A stretch of 64,000 bases of DNA from Melioribacteraceae bacterium (GTDB taxonomy: Bacteria > Bacteroidota > Ignavibacteria > Ignavibacteriales > Melioribacteraceae): assembly GCA_011525875.1 (NCBI GenBank), contig WYBN01000009.1, forward strand, positions 248,001 to 312,000, read 5' to 3'. Positions 18,327 through 25,922 of this stretch are shown one piece after another. Numbering within the stretch: the stretch's first letter is position 1; every line of letters begins with the position of its first letter. The notes below the pieces were generated by a model, which was given only the letters and a program-made list of their open reading frames with translations, was not told the origin of the DNA and made no database searches. The translations under genes were made by a program, and so were the position numbers.

Positions 18327-18824
18327 ATGAACGCAGAAGGCAAAGATTCAAAAACAAAAATGGAAATCGAGAGAAAATTTTTAGTGAAAAAGATTCCCTT
18401 CAATTTAGAAAAATTTAAGAAATATGAAATCCGGCAGGCTTATTTGAGCTATCCAAAGAGCGAAGAAACAGTCAGACTCCGGCAGCAGGATGATACGTAT
18501 TACCGAACAATCAAAACAAAGGGAAGCATTGCAAGAGTTGAAATTGAAACAAAAATTTCAAAAGAAGAATTCGAAAAAGACTGGCTGAAAAAAGTAAGCG
18601 GAGTAGTTTCAAAAACACGATACTTAATTCCGCATGGAGAATTTACTATTGAACTTGATATATACAAAGACGCTTTATCTGGTCTTATCACAGCAGAGGT
18701 TGAATTTGAATCTCTGGACAAGTGCGAATTATATACACCGCCCGAATGGTTCGACGCTGAAGTGACAAAAGATTTTCGCTACAGGAATAATAATCTTGCA
18801 TCCTATGGTCTGCCTAACAACTAA
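18327..18824 (+). CDS. CYTH domain protein (class IV adenylate cyclase / triphosphate tunnel family)
   Basis: This 165-residue protein carries the CYTH hallmark MEIERKFLV, that is the ExExK metal/triphosphate-binding start, preceded by an 11-residue extension. ATG 18327 is favoured over ATG 18360 because GGGGAGA lies about 10 bases upstream of it. Other tunnel residues are visible in VRLRQQDDTYYRTIKTKG, EIETKIS, KTRYLIP and LDIYKDALSGLITAEVEFES. Bacterial members are inorganic triphosphatases or, less often, adenylate cyclases; hydrolysis of tripolyphosphate is the more likely activity. It is embedded in the RlpA-CYTH-kinase-sigma54 activator run with gaps of only a few bases. Confidence 0.92.
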   Translation: MNAEGKDSKTKMEIERKFLVKKIPFNLEKFKKYEIRQAYLSYPKSEETVRLRQQDDTYYRTIKTKGSIARVEIETKISKEEFEKDWLKKVSGVVSKTRYLIPHGEFTIELDIYKDALSGLITAEVEFESLDKCELYTPPEWFDAEVTKDFRYRNNNLASYGLPNN

Positions 18825-18828
18825 TATT

Positions 18829-21800
18829 ATGAAGTTAATGAATCGAGCGCTGATACTGCCGGCAGTAATAATTTCTCTGCTTTTATGTAATTCATGTGGT
18901 TTGTTAGAAGAGGACAAGCAACTTGAAAGCCGGGTTTTGCACGATGAAATATGGTTCAAACAGGCAAACATGTCTTTAGGTGCAAGGATTCAAATGTTTT
19001 CGGATAATAGCGGCGTAGCGATCTCACGCGGGAAGGGAAATGATGAAAAAGGCGAACTGCTGCTTTTCGATGAAGGACGTTGGAAATCGGTTTACAATTT
19101 TAATTATTCTGATTATCCCTTAACAGCGATGTACAATGAAGACGAAATCTGGTTCGTTATCCACGAAACTCATTTTGGTTATTATAAACCTAGACACTAT
19201 TCATATTCAATCAGCCGCAATGCGGTTTCCGAAATAGAACTGCCTCTTATCAAGTGGGATGAAACCGATTATGCAATGTGGAAAGATATTTCGGTGTTGA
19301 ATAACGGCACTGCATGGATGGTAGGGCAGCAAGGTAATATTCTCTACTTTGACGGCGTTAAATGGAATGTTGTTGAAAGTCCCGCCAAAGCGGGCGAGAG
19401 GGAAAATCTTCTCTCAGGCGATTTGAACAGTGTATTTATGCTCAACGGAAATATCGGCTGGGCAGCTGGCCGCAGCGGAATAATCTTAAAGATGAAGAAC
19501 GGAATATGGGTTCGAGAAAAATCCCCGGTAAATACCGAACTTTTTTCGATTTGCATGCTCGATGAAAATAACGGATGGATTACCGGTTCGAACGGAACTA
19601 TACTAAAATATCAATCGGGCAGGTGGGAGAAATATGAAAGCGGAAGCAGAGCAAATCTTTATTCAATCAAATGTTTGAATAAAAATGAAATTTACATTGC
19701 CGGTTCGCAGTCAACGCTTTTAAAGTTCTCAGGAAACAAATGGCAGCACAACGAAAACATTAAATTGTTCGAAGAATCTTTTACTGACCTCGGGATCGTT
19801 CTAAATTCAAAAGGCGAAGAAAAAATATGGTTGGTGGGTGAATACGGAATTTATACTACTAATCAGAATTTAGGTTTTTCTTTCAGCGATGTAACCCTTA
19901 TATCGTCTCTAAGCAGAGACGGGCTTGGCGGAATCTTTTTTGATGAGAATAACAACATATACCCCGATTTATTTTTGATGACAGAAAAAGGCTCAAATAA
20001 ATTTTACCGCAATGAAGAAGGCGGATCATTCAGAGAAATTGCATTTAACCTCGAGCATGAAAGAAAACTTGATAATTCGAAAAATGTTCTGGTTGCCGAC
20101 TTAAATAATGACGGATACCATGATATCTTCGAACTTTTCGATGATATCAACTTTAAAGTTTCATTCGGCAATGTTAGCGGAGGATTCACGGACAAAACAG
20201 AATTCACACAGCTAAAACTTGATTTTATTCCGAGTCTCTCAGCAATCAATTCGATTAAAACAGCAGATTTTGACAACGACGGTTATCTCGATATCTATAT
20301 TTCAAATTACAGCGAAAACGATATGCTGTTTAAAAACGACGGAGCAGGCAGATTCGAAAATATTTACGAATCATCCGGAATAAATAAGCTCCTCGGTCAT
20401 CAGGCACACGGCATTGTGACCGGAGATTTTAACGATGATGGTCTGATTGATATTGTTATTGTTTACAGACTGACATTTGAAAATAAACATGCGGAGCTTT
20501 TTTTAAACAAAGGTAATTTTATTTTTGAAAAGCATGAAACGAACTTTTCTTCGTCTCAAAATCCCCAGACCTATTCGGCTGCAGCTGATGATTTTAATGC
20601 CGACGGTTTCCTTGATCTGCTGTTTTTGGTCAATCTTGGAGGGATTAAATTGTTTCTCAACGACGGCAGCGCCAATTTTACCGACGCCTCGCAGCAATAT
20701 GGCTTTGATGAGGAAATACTGTTGCCCGATCCAACAAACGGCTTAATGAATGCTGCTGATATAAATAACGACGGTTATGTTGATTTCTTCGCAGGCTCTG
20801 CGTTATATCTCAATCACAAAGGAAAATCATTTGACGAAATTCAGGATCAGGTTGGACTGCAGTTTAACGGCAACCCGGCATTCGTTGATTACGATAACGA
20901 CGGCGATATGGACATTTTTCTTGGCAGCTCGCGTACAGCACTTGGCGCAGGAGATAGAGCCGCTTTGTTTAGAAATAACCTTGCGGAAAGAAATTTCCTA
21001 AAGGTCAAATTAGAATGTGATTTGAGTAATAGATTCGGTATCGCGACAAAACTTACTCTCGAAGGATTTGACAGCCAAGATAACATCGTTTACAAATATT
21101 CAAAACAAACTGGGGTGGGCGGCAGTCCGATGATTCAACAGGATCATACTATTATTCATTTCGGTTTAGATCCTTCTCTTAAATACAGACTTATCGTGAA
21201 ATTTCCTTCCGGTATCGTTAAAGAAATTACTCCGATTAATAACGGCTCCTTAATATCAGTAGTAGAGTCAAATATACTCACTCATCATTTTATTCTTTTT
21301 AAAATGTCCCTTTACAGAATATTTTTGATTTCTGATCCTGGTTTGGAAATAATGAAATTATTCTTGTTGGCTGTAATTATTATGCTCTCAATACTCTTAG
21401 CTAAAAAACTAAAAGCAAAAAGTTTAATGAAAAAATGGCATTACCCCGCTGGCGTTATTATTCTGTATTTAATAACTTTTTATTTGACAGCCGAGTCGGG
21501 ATCTTTGTATTCAACATTCGCACGTTTTTCTTTATCAGTAATCTATATGATGTTTTTTATAACTGTTTCGAATTACTATATCGAAAAGAAAGAAAGCCGG
21601 TATATATCCAGATATAAATTGATTGACATTCTTGGCGTCGGCGGAATGGGAAAAGTCTTCAAAGCAGTTGATACAAAAACAAAGCAGCAGGTCGCTTTGA
21701 AAGTTATCAATCCCTCTGTGTTAAAAGACGCCGAGAATAAAAAAAGATTGATATCGGAAGGAGAAATATTGTCATCTTTCGACCATCCGAATATTGTTAA

Positions 21801-22401
21801 GGTTTATGAAATTGGAAGCGATAGAGGGCATAGTTTTATTGCAATGGAATATCTTTCCGGCGGTACACTTGAAGAATATTTGGAGAAAAATCCCAAGATT
21901 GAAACCAGCGAAGCCTTAAAAATTATCTTACAAATTTGTGATGGCGTTGAAGTCATTCATGAAAAGAAAGTTCTTCACCGGGATTTGAAAACAGCAAATA
22001 TAATGTTTGATAAAGACGGAAATTTGAAGATAATGGATTTTGGACTTTCAAAATCGCCCCTTGTCTCTACAATGACTTCACTCGGTACTGCCGTAGGGAC
22101 GCTTGGTTATGTTGCGCCGGAACAGGTAACTAATATTCAAGTGGATCAGCGGACTGATATTTTTTCTCTCGGAGTAATTATGTATCAGATATTCGCAAAA
22201 GAACTTCCTTTCAAAGGTGAAAACGAAATTGCGCTGATTCATTCTATATTTAATGTTAATCCTATTCCGCCGTCACTAAAGAATTCTTTGGCGACAAAGG
22301 CTATCGACAGTGTTGTGATGCATGCCTTAGAAAAAAATCCTGAAAATCGTTATAATTCGATAGCAGAATTAAAACTTGAAATAAAGAAGCTCATTCCATA
22401 A
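18829..22401 (+). CDS. Lipoprotein/propeller sensor Ser/Thr protein kinase (FG-GAP, ASPIC/UnbV, 3 TM, kinase)
   Basis: The 1190-residue product starts at ATG 18829, four bases after the CYTH stop; ATG 18838 is also possible, and a TTG at 18796 lies inside the CYTH gene. Order of parts: lipoprotein-like signal (SLLLCNSCG); YCF48-like propeller repeats (AWMVGQQGNILYF, GWAAGRSGIILK, GWITGSNGTILKY); FG-GAP/VCBS repeats with Ca2+-type DxDxDG loops (DFDNDGYLDIY, DFNDDGLIDIV, DINNDGYVDFF); an ASPIC/UnbV domain (FLKVKLECDLSNRFGIATKL); three transmembrane helices at about 840-920; and a full Hanks kinase with GVGGMG at 936, Lys958, HRDLK at 1050 and DFG at 1070. Three helices put the sensor outside and the kinase inside. 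Most bacterial Ser/Thr kinases have the opposite order. A sigma-54 activator follows after 31 bases, a likely phosphorylation target (inference). Confidence 0.9.
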   Translation: MKLMNRALILPAVIISLLLCNSCGLLEEDKQLESRVLHDEIWFKQANMSLGARIQMFSDNSGVAISRGKGNDEKGELLLFDEGRWKSVYNFNYSDYPLTAMYNEDEIWFVIHETHFGYYKPRHYSYSISRNAVSEIELPLIKWDETDYAMWKDISVLNNGTAWMVGQQGNILYFDGVKWNVVESPAKAGERENLLSGDLNSVFMLNGNIGWAAGRSGIILKMKNGIWVREKSPVNTELFSICMLDENNGWITGSNGTILKYQSGRWEKYESGSRANLYSIKCLNKNEIYIAGSQSTLLKFSGNKWQHNENIKLFEESFTDLGIVLNSKGEEKIWLVGEYGIYTTNQNLGFSFSDVTLISSLSRDGLGGIFFDENNNIYPDLFLMTEKGSNKFYRNEEGGSFREIAFNLEHERKLDNSKNVLVADLNNDGYHDIFELFDDINFKVSFGNVSGGFTDKTEFTQLKLDFIPSLSAINSIKTADFDNDGYLDIYISNYSENDMLFKNDGAGRFENIYESSGINKLLGHQAHGIVTGDFNDDGLIDIVIVYRLTFENKHAELFLNKGNFIFEKHETNFSSSQNPQTYSAAADDFNADGFLDLLFLVNLGGIKLFLNDGSANFTDASQQYGFDEEILLPDPTNGLMNAADINNDGYVDFFAGSALYLNHKGKSFDEIQDQVGLQFNGNPAFVDYDNDGDMDIFLGSSRTALGAGDRAALFRNNLAERNFLKVKLECDLSNRFGIATKLTLEGFDSQDNIVYKYSKQTGVGGSPMIQQDHTIIHFGLDPSLKYRLIVKFPSGIVKEITPINNGSLISVVESNILTHHFILFKMSLYRIFLISDPGLEIMKLFLLAVIIMLSILLAKKLKAKSLMKKWHYPAGVIILYLITFYLTAESGSLYSTFARFSLSVIYMMFFITVSNYYIEKKESRYISRYKLIDILGVGGMGKVFKAVDTKTKQQVALKVINPSVLKDAENKKRLISEGEILSSFDHPNIVKVYEIGSDRGHSFIAMEYLSGGTLEEYLEKNPKIETSEALKIILQICDGVEVIHEKKVLHRDLKTANIMFDKDGNLKIMDFGLSKSPLVSTMTSLGTAVGTLGYVAPEQVTNIQVDQRTDIFSLGVIMYQIFAKELPFKGENEIALIHSIFNVNPIPPSLKNSLATKAIDSVVMHALEKNPENRYNSIAELKLEIKKLIP

Positions 22402-22432
22402 TAACAATCAATAATTATCATAATTTCTTGAT

Positions 22433-24166
22433 ATGGATATAACAGAGATACGTCAAAAAATCAATAAACTAATGGGCGATTTCATCAGCGAAGCCTCAAG
22501 CGAATTTTTAAATCTTTCGGGGCAGCTTAAGGTTGATAAAGCTTCAAAAGAAACTATTGGACATTCCGATAAACTCTTCAAAAGGATGATTGAGTTCAAC
22601 AGGACGCTTAGCAAGGAGTTGAATCTGTTAATTAATGAGCACGAGAAACTGCTCGATAAATTAAATTTATTTGCGGAAGAAAAACGACGGCTGGAAGTTC
22701 TATATACATCGGGAATTTTATTTTTGTCTGAAATTGAAATGAAGCAGATAATGAAGAAAGCCATTGACACGATTGTAAAGGAATTAAATGCCGACGAAGG
22801 ATTTATTGTGCTGCTTGACGAAGAAAAAAATATTAGTTCAATTGTAAGTAGCAATATGAAAGTTGATTCGGATGGCGAGCCGATGCGCATCAGCACCTCT
22901 GTTATAAAAGATGCTATAGAAAAATTACAGCCGGTTCAGCTGAATGATCTTAAAACTGAGGTTGAGTTTTCAAAGAAACACAGCATTATCTCTCTTGGGC
23001 TGAATGCATTGCTTTGCGTGCCTTTGATATCGGCTTCAAATATTATCGGAACTGTTTACCTCGACAGGAAAAAAAGCGATATGCCTTTCTCAGAGTCCGA
23101 TCTGATTTTTTTAATCTCATTTGCTAAGCAGGTTGTTAAAGGCATTGAAATATCGCTTGAAATTAATACACTCGAAGAAAAATTGGAAAGCGAAGCTAGA
23201 TTGAACCAGAAAGATTTCAGAGATAGATTTAACTGTAATTCTATTATCGGATCAAGTAAAAAATTATTCGACACGCTTCGTGTTGCTTCAAAAGTAGCGG
23301 CAACCGATGCTACTATATTAATACTCGGAGAAAACGGAACAGGCAAAGATTTGCTGGCTAATGCAATACATAAGAACAGCCCCAGAGCGGCGAAGCCTTT
23401 TGCGGCGTTCAATTGCGGGGCTATACCTGCCGAATTACTTGAGTCAGAACTATTCGGCTTTGAAGCCGGAGCTTTTACGGGCGCTAATAAGAGTAAACCC
23501 GGCAAACTCGAAATAGCCGACGGTGGAACAGTATTTCTTGATGAAATTGCAGAGTTGAGCGTTAATCTGCAGGCAAAACTATTAAGGGTAATTCAAACCA
23601 AAGAAATTGAGAGGCTCGGCTCGTTAACAGGGAAAAAAATTGATATAAGATTTATCGCGGCGACAAATAAAAACATTAAAGAACTTATAGCACAGAGTAA
23701 GTTTAGGGAAGACCTTTACTATAGACTAAAAGTTATCGAGATAAATATTCCTTCGTTGCGTGAACGCAAAGAAGATATAGAAGATCTTGTAGATTATTTC
23801 GTGGAAAAGTATTCAGCTGAAAGAGAGAAATTTATTGTTTCGTCAGAAGTTATTGAAGCACTTGAAGCTTACGATTGGCCCGGGAATATAAGAGAACTCG
23901 AAAACGTTATTCAACGAAGCATTATTCTTGCAAAAGGAAATGCTATAAGATTGGAGGATCTGCCTGCTGAAATAATTGAATCTGATGATTTAATAAAAAA
24001 AGTTGACAGCAGTAAATCTCTTCTCGAGGCTGAATTGGAGTTTAGAAAAATGTATGTGCTCCGCGCAATTAGAAAAACCGGCTCAAAGTCTGAAGCCGCT
24101 AATTTATTAGGAATAAATAGAACGCATTTATATAAACTCCTCAATCAGCTGGAAATCGAAGAGTAA
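22433..24166 (+). CDS. GAF-domain sigma-54-dependent transcriptional activator
   Basis: This 577-residue enhancer-binding protein has three parts. An N-terminal helical segment and GAF domain (residues about 90-265, ADEGFIVLLDEEKN ... LLCVPLISASNIIGTVYLDR) takes the sensory position. The AAA+ sigma-54 interaction domain has Walker A GENGTGKD at 299, an intact GAFTGA loop at 346-351, GGTVFLDEIAEL, and DWPGNIRELENVIQRS. The C-terminus has a Fis-type HTH (GSKSEAANLLGINRTHLYKLL). No receiver domain is present, so activity must be set by ligand binding to GAF or by the upstream Ser/Thr kinase with which it is co-transcribed. The dyad just after its stop and a -24/-12 promoter point to the adjacent downstream unit as target. 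Confidence 0.94.
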   Translation: MDITEIRQKINKLMGDFISEASSEFLNLSGQLKVDKASKETIGHSDKLFKRMIEFNRTLSKELNLLINEHEKLLDKLNLFAEEKRRLEVLYTSGILFLSEIEMKQIMKKAIDTIVKELNADEGFIVLLDEEKNISSIVSSNMKVDSDGEPMRISTSVIKDAIEKLQPVQLNDLKTEVEFSKKHSIISLGLNALLCVPLISASNIIGTVYLDRKKSDMPFSESDLIFLISFAKQVVKGIEISLEINTLEEKLESEARLNQKDFRDRFNCNSIIGSSKKLFDTLRVASKVAATDATILILGENGTGKDLLANAIHKNSPRAAKPFAAFNCGAIPAELLESELFGFEAGAFTGANKSKPGKLEIADGGTVFLDEIAELSVNLQAKLLRVIQTKEIERLGSLTGKKIDIRFIAATNKNIKELIAQSKFREDLYYRLKVIEINIPSLRERKEDIEDLVDYFVEKYSAEREKFIVSSEVIEALEAYDWPGNIRELENVIQRSIILAKGNAIRLEDLPAEIIESDDLIKKVDSSKSLLEAELEFRKMYVLRAIRKTGSKSEAANLLGINRTHLYKLLNQLEIEE

Positions 24167-24167
24167 A

Positions 24168-24215
24168 TGTCTCTTCTTTGAGACATGATAATTTGGACTA
24201 ATCGTCTCTATCATG
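24168..24215. promoter_or_regulatory. Candidate enhancer site for the sigma-54 activator (dyad plus half-sites)
   Basis: Immediately after the activator's stop codon, TGTCTC (24168-24173) and GAGACA (24180-24185) form a perfect dyad with a six-base spacer. A further GTCTC half-site lies at 24204-24208, and an overlapping CATGATA/TATCATG pair sits at 24184-24190 and 24209-24215. The site is about 75-95 bases upstream of the -24 element, the usual position of an upstream activator sequence. No T-tract follows, so it is not a terminator. Assignment to this activator is inference. Confidence 0.55.
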
Positions 24216-24260
24216 CGACAAATTGTTTCCATTTCTTGAAAATCAAATTAAAAAACAGAC

Positions 24261-24275
24261 GGCACATCTTTTGTA
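24261..24275 (+). promoter_or_regulatory. Sigma-54 (-24/-12) promoter
   Basis: GGCAC ATCTT TTGTA matches the consensus TGGCAC-N5-TTGC(A/T), with the invariant GG (24261-24262) ten bases before the GT of the -12 element (24273-24274). The only departures are C for the first T, A for G after GGCAC, and T for C at -12. The start of transcription would be near 24287, about 20 bases before the TTG start of the receiver-fragment gene. Its place directly downstream of a sigma-54 activator gene supports the call. Confidence 0.72.
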
Positions 24276-24308
24276 ACTTTATCGAGAATTACTCTTAAGG
24301 CAATTAAT

Positions 24309-24518
24309 TTGACTGAACGCATATTGATAATAGATTCAAACACTAATACACTTCGAAAATTACGCGAGATACTGTCACGCGAGGGGTTCAATATTATGAC
24401 AGCAAGCGACGACATTACCGCAGGTCACTTACTAAGAAGTGTGTCAATTGATTACATTTTATCTTCATGTGAACATTTTAATAATTTGGAAAAAAGTTTT
24501 TTAGCAGACAATAAATAA
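24309..24518 (+). CDS. Truncated, degenerate response-regulator receiver-like protein
   Basis: This 69-residue product starts at TTG 24309, with AAGG 8 bases upstream. It begins like a CheY receiver (RILIIDSNTNTLRKLREILS, then GFNIMTAS and LLRSVSIDYILSS) but stops after the third strand. Of the acidic pair only one Asp is kept (IIDS), the phosphoacceptor Asp position reads Ser (YILSS), and the Thr/Ser and Lys half of the fold is absent. It cannot be phosphorylated in the usual way. It may be a decaying gene or a small non-phosphorylated regulator; its place first in line after the sigma-54 promoter argues that it is expressed. Confidence 0.55.
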   Translation: MTERILIIDSNTNTLRKLREILSREGFNIMTASDDITAGHLLRSVSIDYILSSCEHFNNLEKSFLADNK

Positions 24519-24547
24519 TCTTTTAACAATCAACAAACGGAGGATAT

Positions 24548-25318
24548 ATGAAAAAAACTAATTTATTAATTGCAATGCTGCTTGCGTTTTTCTTAATATT
24601 TACGGTCGGCTGCGAAAGTGACAATTCAACCGAACCAGAAGAGAATAATAATAGCAATACCAACAGCAGTGGTCAGCCTATGCCTGCATTTGAGGGCGGT
24701 AATATCGGCGGAGTTCTCGCCACTATTGGTTACGAATTTGCCACTTTCCCCGGATTGCCGGCTGCGCAGATGACGATGGCTTTCGCTCAATTCGGAGCTG
24801 GAGTTGACGGAGGAAACGTTACGGTAAATGGGAATGATATTGGCAAGACTACTTCCAACGGTAATACATTTTACATTTATCCGAGCCTTACAAATCCAAC
24901 ACAGGTTTTGACAAATGTAAGTTTTAACGGCTCTACACACAGCTGGACTGTATCGGGCGCAGGCAGCGTTCCTTCATTTAGCGGAAATGTGAACAGCCCT
25001 CGAAGTTTTAATGTTACCGCTCCGGCTGAAAACGCAACAATTACTAAGGCAAGCGGTATGACTGTAAGCTGGGATGCAGCGGGAGGTGCGCAGAATGTGT
25101 TAATAACTGTGGTGGACATCAGCAGTTCGAAAGTAGTATTTGCTGAAGAACTGAACGACAATGGAAGTCATACTTTCACATCAGCACAGCTTGCAGACAT
25201 AAGCGGCGATGCTATGATTCAAATAGTTAAGTATAATTATAACCTGGTCAGCGCAGGCGGTAAAGATTATGCCATTATCTCAGAAATTGTAAAAACAGTT
25301 AACGTGAAAGTGCAATAA
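24548..25318 (+). CDS. Low-complexity lipoprotein
   Basis: This 256-residue protein has an excellent lipoprotein signal (LIFTVGCESDN) and a GGAGG ribosome site 6 bases before ATG 24548. An Asn/Ser-rich linker after the lipid Cys is followed by Gly-rich beta-type sequence (GNVTVNGNDIGKTT, FNGSTHSWTVSGAGSVPSFSG) and an Ig/fibronectin-like C-terminal part (NVTAPAENATITKASGMTVS, then a DISSSKVVFAEEL segment). I recognise no enzyme motif. It is probably an outer-membrane or surface-exposed structural or ligand-binding lipoprotein. It lies 29 bases after the receiver fragment, under the sigma-54 promoter. Confidence 0.8.
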   Translation: MKKTNLLIAMLLAFFLIFTVGCESDNSTEPEENNNSNTNSSGQPMPAFEGGNIGGVLATIGYEFATFPGLPAAQMTMAFAQFGAGVDGGNVTVNGNDIGKTTSNGNTFYIYPSLTNPTQVLTNVSFNGSTHSWTVSGAGSVPSFSGNVNSPRSFNVTAPAENATITKASGMTVSWDAAGGAQNVLITVVDISSSKVVFAEELNDNGSHTFTSAQLADISGDAMIQIVKYNYNLVSAGGKDYAIISEIVKTVNVKVQ

Positions 25319-25346
25319 ATATTAACATAAATTTGAAAAAATCATA

Positions 25347-25721
25347 ATGAAAAAGTCATTTTGCACAATATTCGCTTTAGCAATTTTATCTTCAATTTTA
25401 TTCAGTCAGGGCTGCAACAGATCAACAAGGTTGAATATAGATGCCGGTTTTGATTTAGCAGGTATTGCCTTTGATGCATCAGTGACGCAGGCAGGCTCGG
25501 GGCTTCAATTCGGTTATAATGATAAAATTTCTATCGACTGCATTATCGGTTATGTTTTTTCAAATTATAAATTTTCAATTTTCTTTGGTGATAGAACGAA
25601 TGATTGGTCATATACAGATAGCATCTTTGGAGCAAATGGAGAATATCATTTGCTTGAACCTAATAATAATTTGCTTATGCATGCGAATCAATTAATTATA
25701 TCACCGGCGGAATTCTCTTAA
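25347..25721 (+). CDS. Small putative lipoprotein
   Basis: This 124-residue protein has an N-terminal signal (MKKSFCTIFALAILSS) and a Cys at FSQGCNRS that could be lipidated, although the lipobox is weak. The rest is beta-rich and aromatic (LQFGYNDKISIDCIIGYVFS, YKFSIFFGDRTNDWSY), with no family recognised. It lies 28 bases after the larger lipoprotein and probably shares its transcript. The sequence stops without an obvious domain end, so truncation of a longer ancestor cannot be excluded. Confidence 0.6.
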   Translation: MKKSFCTIFALAILSSILFSQGCNRSTRLNIDAGFDLAGIAFDASVTQAGSGLQFGYNDKISIDCIIGYVFSNYKFSIFFGDRTNDWSYTDSIFGANGEYHLLEPNNNLLMHANQLIISPAEFS

Positions 25722-25746
25722 AATTATTAACTATTGGCGGGTGACG

Positions 25747-25851
25747 ATGAGTACAAGGGATAAGAAAGAAACTATTGTTGAACTACTGTTCTTTTTAGCG
25801 ATACTTGTGATCACATTTTGCAGTTTGATACTGGTTTCACTATTAGATTAA
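25747..25851 (+). CDS. 34-residue single-helix membrane peptide
   Basis: ATG 25747 opens a 34-codon frame: a charged start (MSTRDKKETIVE) then one hydrophobic helix (LLFFLAILVITFCSLILVSL) ending Leu-Asp-stop. A GGCGGGTG stretch lies just upstream as a possible ribosome site. It is 25 bases after the small lipoprotein and directly before an intrinsic terminator, so it is the last gene of the unit. The layout of charged N-terminus plus one transmembrane span fits small regulatory membrane peptides. There is no homologue I know, and its coding status rests on layout alone. Confidence 0.5.
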   Translation: MSTRDKKETIVELLFFLAILVITFCSLILVSLLD

Positions 25852-25895
25852 TAAATTTCCCGACAAGACCCTTTTACTCATTCTCCCTTTGGTTG

Positions 25896-25922
25896 GGCCG
25901 GCTTGAAAGAGCCGGTCTTTTT
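25896..25922 (+). terminator. Intrinsic terminator ending the lipoprotein unit
   Basis: CCGGCT (25898-25903) pairs with AGCCGG (25910-25915) over a six-base loop and is followed by TCTTTTT. It closes the sigma-54-driven unit and abuts the stop of the convergent MOSC gene. Confidence 0.85.

Noticed and set aside
18796..18828. TTG start for the kinase inside the CYTH gene
   Set aside because: The first 11 residues do not fit a signal peptide, while ATG 18829 or 18838 gives a normal lipoprotein signal.
23056..23505. 149-codon open frame antisense to the sigma-54 activator
   Set aside because: It lies wholly within a conserved AAA+ domain on the other strand and its Ser/Leu-rich translation is typical of a shadow frame.
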